DNA of 64,000 nt from Luidia sarsii (taxonomy: Eukaryota > Echinodermata > Asteroidea > Paxillosida > Luidiidae). The stretch lies in contig OX465110.1 of assembly GCA_949987565.1 (NCBI GenBank), positions 8,950,556 to 9,014,555 of the forward strand. The letters are read 5' to 3'. Positions 22,451 to 32,175 of this stretch are shown piece after piece; position 1 is the stretch's first letter; each line of letters starts with the position of its first letter. A program made the translations under genes and the position numbers. The notes below the pieces were generated by a model, which did not search any database, was not told the DNA's origin, and saw nothing but the letters and a program-made list of their open reading frames with translations.

Positions 22451-24410
22451 AGGGCATACAGTGTTATAATTATACCTCCTGTTCACTTGTATTTGCTCTT
22501 TATAAAGAAGGGATTTGTTGGTGTAGAGTAACCGGTTTGCCTCAGCTGTACTCTGAGTCTAGATATGCCATGCTCCGAATCCGGTAACCACATCAGTTCG
22601 CACATCCCACTCCTCTCTCCGTGTTCTCACTCCGCGGTCCTCTCTGTACAGCTCCCAGATCTGTCCGATGGGTCGCCACGACTCGGGCTGATACTCTGTT
22701 CGACTCTGCATGCCTCCCCCTTCCCCCATCTCTTCAACCCACACATCCCTCGTTGAGTCCGTCAGTTCCTGTCCGGCGTGCGGGGATCGGTGAATGATAA
22801 AAAAGAAGAAGTCCATGAGCACTTCTGACCGGGGCCGTAATCCTAACCCGCCTTGGGGGACGGGGAGGGGAGGGGGCCGACTAGGCTGGGGCCACCTCCG
22901 ACCCCTTCCCTCCCCCGTCCTTTCCTCCTCCCTCCCCCAACCCGTCAATTTCAGCCGTGGCATTAACATCATTAACAGGCACACTCCGTGATCCAATCTA
23001 CCTTCTGGCAGTTTCCCGTGCCGTCAATCCTCTCCCCTCCCCCCCTCCTGATACTCTCCTCCGCTGGTTACCTCGTAAGAGCCCCACTGAACGCAATCAC
23101 AGGACGCGTTTCGTCTCAGGACGAGTTACTACCCTTCCCCAGACGCGTCTCGGCGTTTCGTGACGTCGGCTGAACATGAGCCCCGTCAAAACTCCATTGC
23201 CATAGGTTTAGGTTAATTTCTTTCAGCAACAATCCACAATGTGTACATATGCCTATATCACACAATGTAGCAATGAATAGGCACACCTAACATTGCATGG
23301 ACCGATACTTTCAAGTAGCAGGTAAATAAATTATAATGTGATGCTGCAAAGGGAATCAATAAGGAGCGCTGCTTATAAGAAATAGGTCAAATTGAAACTG
23401 CAAAGCGTGCACTGAGCCGAGGAAACAGTGGGTCATGTGTAAATGACACCATAAACGGCATGAAGTTAGTTCATAGCATGAAAGCCATACAAAACCAATC
23501 GCCCAACGGGGACCAATATATCAACTCCTAATCATAAAGCTGTGCGCATTCAGCTCTCGCAACCACTCCCACACAGCCTAGACCGTTCCCAGCTCAACCA
23601 GCTTCCCACGGTGACCTTTGTTTTGGTTCGGACTTCTATTTGAGCGATCGTCTGTACACGCCCAGCTCCATAACTGAGTGATTAATGAGTGGCGTTGTTG
23701 CGCGGGTTCCCCCGTGGTCTATACACCCCGACGCCTACCGGCGTGCTGCGTGGTCCCCACGCTAGGTGGCCAAACACCGCACTGTTGTTTCCCCAACACC
23801 CCGGCCCTAATGACAGCCTCCCCCCTTAATCCGCACTGGGAATTATTGAAATTAATCATCATCGTGAATATTAATGACTGGAGTGACGACAGGTCACTAG
23901 CCTGGAGGCTCTTGCTCCCTTTCAAGAAATACAAAAAATATATATTCATTTTGCACTCCGTTGTATTACCTTTTGGAGATAGAGAAGGATTGAAGTGCGA
24001 GAAGAAACGAGAGTGAATTATTCAGAATACACGGCACTCGATACAACTGATTTGGTAGACATCAGACACCGTACAAGACGAGCCAACATTTATGGGCTTC
24101 CTGATTCGCAACGTCCCGTATCGGCCACTTATCTCTCTCCACCATTCCCCCTCCCCCTCTCCCCCCATCCCTGCATCCCCCAAAACTAACCGAAGGATCA
24201 AAGTTGACTACCCTCATATTGCCGTCATCTCCTCATCGGCTACGCCTTCTGTTTTTTTGCTACCCCACCCCCACCCGGAGATCCACTCAAGACAGATTCG
24301 GTTTCCCTACTCCCTCCCCGGTTCGCCCCCGAAAAAACCTGTCGTCCCATCGCGTGCATGGTACTTCTCGTAACATCACAAAGAGATTCACCCACTTCAA
24401 AATATTCGAA
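22451..24410. other. Long unique stretch
   Basis: Mixed-composition DNA of about 2 kb with no repeat family that I recognise. AT-rich homeodomain-type cores cluster at 23825-23880 (AAATTAATCATC, AATATTAATGAC). C-rich patches occur near 22900 and 24150. No ORF is convincing. Confidence 0.5.
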
Positions 24411-24453
24411 TATCGCGTTTTCTCCTTACCCCCTCTCTCTTCATCTCCCTCTT

Positions 24454-24484
<31 letters not shown>

Positions 24485-25230
24485 TCCTCTCTCTCTTTCT
24501 CTATCTACATCTCTCTTTACCTATCTCTCTCTCTCCCTCCCTCCCCTCTCTCTATTTCTCTTCCTCCCCCTCTCTATGTATATCTCCTCTCCCCCTCTCA
24601 TTCTCCCCCCTCTCTCTCCTCTCTCACTATCTCCCCCTCCTACCCTTCTCTCTTTCAAGCTTTCTCTCTCTCCCTCTCTCCCCCTCTACCCATCTCCCTC
24701 TCTGCCCTCTCTCTCCTTCTCTCTTTCTCCCTCTTTCCTCTCTTTCCCTTTCTCTCTCTCCCTTTCTCTCTCTCCCTCTCTATCTCTCAATCACTCTCCC
24801 TATCTCTTTATCTCTCTTCCTCTCTCTCTATTTACCAATTTCTCTGTCTCTCCCTCTTTCTCCCTGTGCCTATATATCTATCTATCTATATAGGCCTATA
24901 TCATCAATCTATCTATCGATCTATCTATCTATCTATCTCTCTGTCTCTGTCTCTGTCTCTGCCTCTGTCTCTGTCTCTGTCTCTGTCTCTGTCTCTGTCT
25001 CCGTCTCCGTCTCCGTCTCCGTCTCCGTCTCCGTCTCCGTCTCCGTCTCTGTCTCTGTCTCTGTCTCTGTCTCTGTCTCTGTCTCTGTCTCTGTCTCTGT
25101 CTCTCTGTCTGTCTCTCTATCTCTGTCTGTCTCTCTCTCTCTCCCTCTCTCCCCCTCTCTCTCTCCCCCTCTCTCTCTGTCTCTCTCTCCCTCTGTCTCT
25201 CCTCTCTCTCTCTCTCTCTCTCGATCGTCT
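24411..25230 (-). repeat. CT-rich tract with nested (CTGTCT)n and (CCGTCT)n
   Basis: About 820 bp of pyrimidines on the + strand. At about 24935-25110 it becomes a hexamer array in which a block of CCGTCT units (about 25000-25045) sits between two blocks of CTGTCT units. The Ser/Leu and Ser/Val frames of up to 320 aa are artefacts. Confidence 0.95.
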
Positions 25231-26011
25231 CGTTTTTACACCGATTCTGTTTCTTATCAGCTGATTGAAATTGTTAGGATCTCCGAGGGAGTATCGGGTT
25301 CGGGCCAAGGAACTGCCTAAATCACGTCCGGATTGTCTCAATTTATTTAAGCTTCAGACGGCCCACATTACGGGCCGCTGGTTTCTCAACAACCAAATCA
25401 GTTTTGCCCTCTACGGCGATGGAGAAATCCCCCATGCTTAGTACGTCGTCTGACCCCCGCGAGTTGACGCAAGGGGGGTTTTCATCCTGGCACGAGTTTG
25501 TTGGGAGGATAGAGCTGTGAGCTCATCGTGACAGAAATGACTTCATCCCCGCGATGAAGGGACTGGAATATGGAACGGGTTGTATAGAGAACGAGGAACA
25601 GAGGATATGGAGATGGACAGGGAGAGGGAGAGGAAGAGAGAGGGGAGGGGTGAGTGAGAGTGACATGGAGAGGGAGAGGAAGAGGGATGGGATGGAGAGA
25701 GATGGAGAGAGAGGAAGGGAGAGGGAGTTACAGGAGAGAGAGAAAGAGAGAGAAGTGGATAAAGAAAAGGAGAGAGAAAGAAATAGAGAGGAAGATAGAG
25801 AGGTGGAGAGAGGGGAGGGATTGGGAGGGGGAGAAGGCGAGGGGGACAGAGACAGACGGAGGGACAATCAGAGACGGTGAAACAGAGAGACAGAGAAACA
25901 GAGACAGCGGATACGAGGATGCTTGAAATTCCGGCGTCGCAGGCCAAGCAAACTATTGACGTATACATAAATATAACCTCCTTCATTTTCAGTAGTTGGG
26001 GTCGTGCATTT
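25231..26011. other. Unique DNA and a GA tract
   Basis: A GA-rich purine tract runs from about 25600 to 25900. The remainder is unique with no gene recognised. Confidence 0.7.
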
Positions 26012-26096
26012 TTATCGATCGTTTTCTATGTAGAAGCGGACGGGGACTAGATTGAGGTTTTTGTGGGAGGTAGCGGGACATCCGAACTCCATCGAA
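26012..26096. repeat. 85-bp direct repeat, copy 1
   Basis: Matches 27591-27675 at 83 of 85 positions. It begins TTATCGATCG and ends CCGAACTCCATCGAA. It has no inverted ends, tRNA boxes or simple-sequence character. Read on the minus strand both copies are open; the two differences change Pro to Ala and His to Gln. Confidence 0.95.
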
Positions 26097-26519
26097 CGGT
26101 GCAAGAATTTCACTTCCAGAGTGTGCTCGCATTTGGCCCTTGCAGAAGACACATAAATGCATGAAACATGTCCGCTTCTGTGCACAACACAATCTTGAAC
26201 AACTTTCCTGGAGTCTCACAAAAAGGCCAATTATTTTCGGCTCAACCGTTGAGTGTCCAACCTGTAAAAATTGAGTCGCTTTATGTTGGCAGAATGATAG
26301 CCCTAATCTTGGAATGAACCTAAAGAGTACCTGAAATAAAAAGGAATATGATGTGTAATCGATCAGAAGAGGATATGAACTTCCATGTGTCAGTTTGTTT
26401 TTTAAATATAGAAATCATATTTTTGAGAAAACAGCAAGATTCTCGACAGAAAACTGCCCCCCCCTCCCCCACTTTTCAACCCGAAAAATTGCTACGTGTG
26501 CGCCATGTTTTTCTTGTGG

Positions 26520-26601
26520 ACGCGCGTACGTGCGCGCGTATACTATACGTGTGTGTGTGCAGTCAATCATGCAACATTGCACGGCCGATGACGTCATCGG
26601 C
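26520..26601. promoter_or_regulatory. Alternating purine-pyrimidine run and 18-bp CRE palindrome
   Basis: GACGCGCGTACGTGCGCGCG (about 26519-26538), followed by TATACTATACGTGTGTGTGTG, is mostly alternating and Z-DNA prone. GCCGATGACGTCATCGGC at 26584-26601 is a perfect palindrome centred on a CRE. Confidence 0.4.
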
Positions 26602-27590
26602 AGAAGCTTTGGCCCACGCGCAAAAGAGGTTTTTTTTGTGGGAGAGGCGCCCTAAAGATTTTGTTTTTCTTTTACGGTTGCTATTTATGGGGTAGACATT
26701 AAAAGTGTTGAGTTTGTGAACTGGTTTAGCCTTTATTAAGTCTTACAATAGTTTTCTCGATATATTAGAATTTTCTATTTCAGGTACCCTTTAAGTTCAT
26801 ACTCACTGTACAAACGTACGGGCGAGTTCAGTTGCTCACCATTTGGGTCGAGTCTTATCAGAAATTCAAAGCTGTGTCTGATTTTGACCGACACAATTCA
26901 AACAAATATCAGTGCAATCCAAGAGTCAGTATTTTGACTGAAGTTGGATAAATTACTGTAGTTATTGTCTGTGTGGTTGTCTTTTTGTGTACAATGGATC
27001 GCAATTATTTCTGTTGTTTTCTGTAGAATAACAATATCAAAGTATCAAAGTAACAATAGGGCCTATATGAAAACTATGCATGAGCGATGTGGGTGGGTGA
27101 GGGATGTCGGCTTCGCCCCTTCGTGGAAAGTGGCATTTGCATAAAACCTGACGTTGTTTCAGGAGCGCTGATCGGTCAAGAAATTGGCCTATGCGTGTTG
27201 CTATAGACGCGCTGAATGGTGCACGTACCCACAAGACAAGTACAGGTGGGCGCGTCGTGCACGGCAAGCACTCGGCATGCAGAACAGCGTGGCCGGCTCC
27301 GTGTCCTCTCCCTTGCCATTCACGCCGTGGCGGTCGGTCCTCTCTCTGGGATTCCTGGAAGTTGTCAACAGCGTCCAGGAGTCGGCCAAGTCTCGAAAAG
27401 ATCCTTGTCCTAAGAGTGCATGCAAATAGAATTCATCTTGCGTAAGGGATATAACCACGCACATGGCTTTTTCGTCTCTTAATTTCTGAACAAACGTTCT
27501 GTTTAGCGGTAATGCGCTGTATTTTCGACTGGATTGACAAGTGATATACAAACAAGTTTCAAACTGCTTGGATTGGAAAGTATTGCTTTC
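26602..27590. other. Unique stretch between the two 85-bp repeats
   Basis: AT-rich to about 27050, then more balanced. It holds the unrecognised minus-strand frame at 27201-27551. No other feature is supported. Confidence 0.5.
27201..27551 (-). CDS. Unrecognised 116-codon open frame
   Basis: Starts MYITCQSSRKYSALPLNRTF. The segment around VVISLTQDEFYLHALLG reads like natural protein, but no family is recognised and + frames overlap it. It ends about 100 bp upstream, in window coordinates, of repeat copy 2. It could be an exon or chance. Confidence 0.15.
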   Translation of the reverse strand: MYITCQSSRKYSALPLNRTFVQKLRDEKAMCVVISLTQDEFYLHALLGQGSFRDLADSWTLLTTSRNPRERTDRHGVNGKGEDTEPATLFCMPSACRARRAHLYLSCGYVHHSARL

Positions 27591-27675
27591 TTATCGATCG
27601 TTTTCTTTGTAGAAGCGGACGGGGACTAGATTGAGCTTTTTGTGGGAGGTAGCGGGACATCCGAACTCCATCGAA
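27591..27675. repeat. 85-bp direct repeat, copy 2
   Basis: Same orientation as copy 1, 1579 bp away. The flanking sequences are unrelated, so the similarity stops sharply at both ends. Confidence 0.95.
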
Positions 27676-28164
27676 GTACAATTGCTGATAAGAAAAGGAG
27701 TAATACTTTCCGAATATAAAGTATTAAATTAACATCAAAGGATGCAGTTTGCAACATTTTTGTATATCACCCTAACATCAAAGGAGTGTAAAACGCCTAC
27801 GGTACACAATATAAAACAGGCAGGAAGTTAGCAGACTAAAGAAGTTTCAGACAGTCGAGACAAATATATAGGTGTACCATTTCGTTATACATGGTGCATC
27901 ATGGCGTGCACAGTATGCATCTGCTAACAGTAGCGCCATTGTGACGTGTACGTCATGTGAGCTGGCTATGAGTAAGTTCTGGCCATGACGTCACACGTGC
28001 GAACGGTGAAACGGGTGTAAACTTTAAGGCGGATGTATACGAATCCTTCGATTATCACATGATACAAATCAAATCTTCATGTTTTGTAATCAAACAAATA
28101 AATGAAAAACTGACTGGGAACATTGTGATTTTTTTTTCATTATCAAAATAGACAAGAAAACTTT
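27676..28164. other. AT-rich unique stretch
   Basis: AACATCAAAGGA occurs twice (near 27733 and 27776). No gene is recognised; it includes the CRE/E-box noted separately. Confidence 0.5.
27986..27999. promoter_or_regulatory. Abutting CRE and E-box
   Basis: TGACGTCA (27986-27993) is directly followed by CACGTG (27994-27999). Another CRE half-rich segment, GTGACGTGTACGTCATG, lies near 27941-27957. Confidence 0.3.
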
Positions 28165-28238
28165 GAGTCGGCCGGGACTTGAACCAGAAACATCTGGCTA
28201 AACGTATCAGCGCTCTAACCACCAGAGCTATGAAGCTC
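28165..28238 (-). tRNA. Degenerate tRNA-like gene with Pol III terminator
   Basis: The minus strand has an A box TAGCTCTGGTGG (28219-28230) and a B box GGTTCAAGTCC (28175-28185) at tRNA spacing over 74 nt. The D stem GCTC/GAGC is intact. The anticodon stem (CTGAT with GCCAG) and the T stem contain mismatches, and only the outer acceptor pairs form. The loop ACGTTTA lacks the usual U33. TTTT follows five bases after the end (28157-28160). This is a tRNA pseudogene or SINE head that could still be transcribed by Pol III. Confidence 0.55.
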
Positions 28239-28344
28239 ACTTGCCTTCTGTCAGTTTGTTCTTGGATTTTGATTGTTTTTTCTTACTCTGATGCATTATG
28301 AAAACCGTTTCCACCTCCACCTTCTCCAAAGCTGGACTCCCAAA

Positions 28345-28430
28345 GCCCCCCATCCTCACGGGACCTTCCTCAAAGGCAGAATTCTCCCTCGGGGGAAGGA
28401 CCTGCTAAGATCGAAATGTCAGGCCTCTTA
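28345..28430 (+). mobile_element. CGAAA-type terminal motif, related to the 8694 hairpin
   Basis: GGACCTGCTAAGATCGAAAT then GTCAGGCC at about 28396-28425 matches the right arm at 8757-8783. The preceding TTCTCCCTCGGGGGAAGG may correspond to its stem. It is a likely retroelement end fragment. Confidence 0.4.
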
Positions 28431-28939
28431 AATGGAGAGAACAGAGAACTCCAGAACAACAATGATTGAAATCAAACAGATAAAGCACAATTTCTGATAA
28501 AAAAAAACGACCACCACCTTTCCTCTATCTCTCTCTCGGGTATATAGATAACGTCACCGAAAAAAAAAAGAAATTGGAAAGGGGGGAAAATTATGATGTG
28601 TTTTATTTTGATAGTGTTAATAGTGTTTAGTTTGAAATAATTCGCCCGTGATGCTGACGTTTGGCAGAGAGAAGCCACGGTTCGTATAATATTGGCAAGT
28701 TTGTCCAGTACCTGTACTCAGTTGTTGCTTTTTCATCAGTATAGGGCCATAGAGAAGCGATTATTGCTGGCCGACCCTGTGCCGAGAGAAACAGATGGGG
28801 GGGGGGGGGGGTCGGGACGAGCCTCGCTCTCAACCTCAGGCCGTGAACCTCCACTCGAGAACGAGGGCATCGTCCGGCCATCGAACCTGAACACAAATAC
28901 ACGCTGAAAAGGGGTAAGAAAGAAACTATCTATGAAAGG
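28431..28939. other. Unique stretch with a G run
   Basis: A G run lies at about 28798-28811. A-runs occur at 28500 and 28560. No gene is recognised. Confidence 0.5.
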
Positions 28940-29346
28940 GAGGCGGAGCGGATGGACGGACGGAGAGAGAGATGAGAAAGAGAGAGGAAGAAAGGGAGAT
29001 GAGTGAGTGAGATGAGATGAGTGAGAGAGAAAGAGAGAGAGAGGGGAGAGAGAGGGGGAGGGAGGGAGGGGGGAGAGCAAGAGGGAGGGAGATAGAGAGG
29101 GTTGGAGGGAGATAGTGACGAGGAGAGAAAGAGAGGGAGAGAGATGAGAGAGAGGGGGAGAGAGAGAGTGAGAGAGGGAAGAGGGAAAGGAGGAGAGAGA
29201 GGGAGAGAAGGGGGAGAGGGAGGGGAGAGAGGGAGAGAGAGGGAAAGAGGGAGAGAGGGAAAGAGGGAAAGTTAAGGAGTGAGGGAGAGAGAGGGGGAGG
29301 AAGAGACAGATGAGAGAGAGAGATGACAGATAGAAGGAGAGAGAGA

Positions 29347-29392
<46 letters not shown>

Positions 29393-29410
29393 GAAGATAG
29401 AGTGAGAGAG
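28940..29410 (+). repeat. GA-rich polypurine tract
   Basis: About 470 bp of purines ending in nearly pure (GA)n at about 29338-29388. Confidence 0.9.
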
Positions 29411-30879
29411 GGGGACGCGTCTGATGCAGATGATGTGGATAATACGAGAGACAGAGGTGTCAGCATTGTTTCAATTGGCGATACAGTTTTGGGCGCGAAT
29501 CGCGCCGGCCGTAAGGCAACACCTCTTCACGGGACGAGAAGCGGCCGTAACTGGACACCCGCCTCCAATGTCTGCGCCTATTATGTAAACCGCGTTCATC
29601 ATCATATCTGCCCGGATTTTTTTCCAACGCCACCCCCTCCTCCCCCCCCCCCCCCACTTCTCATCTTAAAAAAGAAGAAGAAGAAGAAAGTTCGGTCTGG
29701 GAACATTGGCAAGATGTACGGAGGATTGGGAAGTTCTACACGTGTGTGATGGCATCATTCACGAAACGGACCCCCATATACCGTCGACTCGGGCTAAAAG
29801 GCAACGGATCCGTACCGCGCGGATGAACCGACAATCCGGAAGACGCGACCCCTTGACAAGATCCCAGTCATCGTCACCTCCTCCGAAAAAAAATCCCACT
29901 GTAAACATTCATAATGATTTCCACTGTTCAACACCTGTTTAAATAGCCCCCCCTCTCCTTCTCTTCGTAATTCTAAACCGGCCCGAGCGACTTCCCAACT
30001 CTTTCCTGTATGATAATAGCGTCACATGTGTATCGTGTGTACTATATTATACATTATACATATTGAGCAGACCCGGGTGGTTAAGTCGGGGACTTGCTGT
30101 GTGGGTTTTTTTTTTTTTACCCCAAACCCTTCAAAGGGGGGGGGGGAGTATCTCTTATTTTCAAATTCTCTCTCGACCCCCCTTCCCCCTGCCCGCATTG
30201 ATGGGGTGGGGGTTCGGAAAGAGGGAATGTATTCGGAATTCGATAGCCTCAACTCCGCTATATATTATGCGACCGGACTGTGGCCGTTAGGCGCACATTA
30301 TTATTATATTTCCTCGGTAAATATTGGTGGTATTTACCTTCTAGTGTTGACAGTAAGGATCGTATTTAGCCTAATGTTATATCCTACCTGTACTTTTGTT
30401 CCCTGTGAGGAGGGAGGGAGGGAGGGAGGGAGAGGGTGGAGTTTTTTTTCGAGCACCGGTACATGAGAATTTATCCAAACTTGATCGGCCGCGGGCGGGC
30501 CAGGAAGGTGGAATTACATTGTAATAAAGGGGGGGAATCATCTTTATTATTTCTGAAAGCTAGTATTGCTTACAAGTGATTGTGCCTTATTCCCGCCGTG
30601 GAATAAAGGCCTATTCTGAAGCGTGATATTCTTTCAGGCTTTTCTGCATATTCTTTCAGGGGATCGTAAACACAGACCTGTAGTGCGTGCAGGGTCCGTT
30701 CTTTAATTTTCTACTGGAAGGGGGAGCTGCAAAAGGTGTCGCTATTGGGATGGAAAGGGGAGGGGTGGATCGTCAAGGACCAAGCATAAGAACGGACGGA
30801 TTTTAATTTGGAGCACGAACAGTTTTTAGGGGTGGCTTTGATTTCCATAAGACTTAAAGGTTTGCATGGTGGAAGTACT
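29411..30879. other. Unique stretch with C, T and G runs
   Basis: It includes a C run at about 29640-29655, GAA units at 29672-29690, T12 near 30107, a G run near 30137 and (GGGA)n at 30410-30432. ORFs here are unrecognised. Confidence 0.5.
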
Positions 30880-31025
30880 AAGTGGATGGGTTGCGGTGAC
30901 ACCATGCATACCGGTAACGCATCTCTTTCAAGAAGGAGTGTGGCTCTGAAAAGAGCCGGTAACTCAACGTTTCGGGTAGTGTGTATACTCTGCCCGTCGT
31001 CAGGGGATGGGCAGAGTACACACTA
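30880..31025 (-). mobile_element. Histone-stem-loop repeat family C, copy 1
   Basis: Related copies lie at 50582-50692, 55724-55860 and, as a fragment in the opposite orientation, 31318-31372. Minus-strand order: an arm TAGTGTGTACTCTGCCC, a matching arm GGGCAGAGTATACACACTA, then CCCGAAACGTTGAGT, the histone-type stem-loop, a purine box and CATGGTGTCACCGCAA. The stem-loop and the GGGCAG hairpin are intact in this copy. No protein is encoded. Confidence 0.75.
30942..30957 (-). terminator. Histone-mRNA-type 3' stem-loop
   Basis: The minus strand reads GGCTCTTTTCAGAGCC, identical to the canonical replication-dependent histone stem-loop: six base pairs with the loop UUUC. It is followed by ACAC. 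Twelve bases downstream GAAAGAGAT resembles the U7-binding histone downstream element (30922-30929 on +). No histone ORF precedes it. The identity of the structure is clear; its function here is inference. Confidence 0.6.
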
Positions 31026-31064
31026 TATAGCATGAGCTAGTATGCGTCAAATATCCGTAACAAA

Positions 31065-31300
31065 GGCTCAGGTGTTGATATTTTGTTACCTCAACACTTT
31101 AGGTGCAGTAGGTGCATATCAGTGTTTGCGTGCAGGTGCGTGAGGTGAAAGCAAATGCACCTCAGGTACTACATCATACCTGAGGCACCTGAGGTGCTTC
31201 GCTGTAAAAAAAAAAAAAAAAAATGGTAACACCTCGTACATTTCTAGTGTCAGTATATTTTCACTTTTTCACATCAAGTGCAGGAAGTACCAGCTGACAC
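31065..31300. repeat. CACCTCA/TGAGGTG palindromic repeat, copy 1
   Basis: Dense inverted GAGGTGC and GCACCTC words, for example TGCACCTCAGGTACT and CCTGAGGCACCTGAGGTGC, followed by an A18 run at about 31205. A related region lies at 62690-62960. Confidence 0.55.
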
Positions 31301-31317
31301 GTACGATTATTGCAGTG

Positions 31318-31372
31318 TACGCTCCAAGAATATGTCACATCTCCACATGGTGTCACCGCAATCCTTCCACTT
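31318..31372 (+). mobile_element. Family C fragment, opposite orientation
   Basis: Shares CACATGGTGTCACCGCAATC and CCACTT with the end of copy 1 at 30880-30906, in inverted orientation about 400 bp away. The stem-loop part is absent. Confidence 0.5.
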
Positions 31373-31618
31373 GGCTTTGATTTCGAAAACGAAAAACTGA
31401 CGGCGGCGTTGAAGATCTTCAAGACTTTCAGTTAAAACTGTAAGTGTTACGTCTAAGCCCTCTGCGAAGGGAGGGCCGAGGCTTAGGCTAGGGCTTCGTT
31501 CCTGGTTATTGGAATAACGCAACGGCAAAGCGTCCGCATTCAGCGGCAAGTTATCATGTGGATGTGTCTGGTTTTTTTTTTTTTGCGTGACGTGGTAACG
31601 GTGTGAGGACTTTGCATG

Positions 31619-31774
31619 TGGTCGATTCCATCAAACTCATCGTAACCTACGACCAATCGCGAGGCGATGGGAGATGCACGGAAACCGTATACGACCTATG
31701 GAAACATACGATGGGTTATCCATCGTATTATAGGCTGAGTTACGATGCATGGTAAAGCTTGTGAAATCCAGCCC
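31619..31774. mobile_element. Inverted-repeat family B, copy 2
   Basis: Left end GTGGTCGATTCCATCAAACT; right end GCATGGTAAAGCTTGTGAAA then TCCAGCCC. The inner part GACCAATCGCGAGGCGATGG and ACGATGGGTTATCCATCGTA matches the copy at 36970-37120. The small size and lack of coding capacity suggest a MITE. Confidence 0.7.
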
Positions 31775-32175
31775 AGATCTTATAGGATTCACTTGGGGCC
31801 TTTGATTTGTATCAAGATTGTAGCACACGTTTGAATTGGACATAATGAGCGAACCGGTATGAATTATGGACATTAAAACACACACACCCACATTTATTTC
31901 ATTTGTGTGTTGAGTCATAAACCAAATAACCGAACCGAACGGACCGAAGCTGTGTTACGAAGCATAACGTTCAAACTGCGCATGCCGGCACATGCTCGAT
32001 GATAACGAGTCTGGTGCTGCTGATAACGGGCGGCTAACAGATCACGCGATACACACATGCTTGCCCATCAGATGACGACAGATTACCAGACCGTTCTGAC
32101 TGGTACCCCGAGTTTGGCTAAAGGAAATACACGATAACGATGGTCGCCACATAGGGGCCAATATTAAATGACCAG
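31775..32175. other. Unique stretch
   Basis: A CA-rich patch lies at 31878-31890. Nothing else is recognised. Confidence 0.5.

Noticed and set aside
30963..31012. Active hammerhead ribozyme
   Set aside because: CTGACGA is followed by one extra base before the stem, and the two other copies alter the CTGA core, so the strict consensus is not met; kept only as a similarity.
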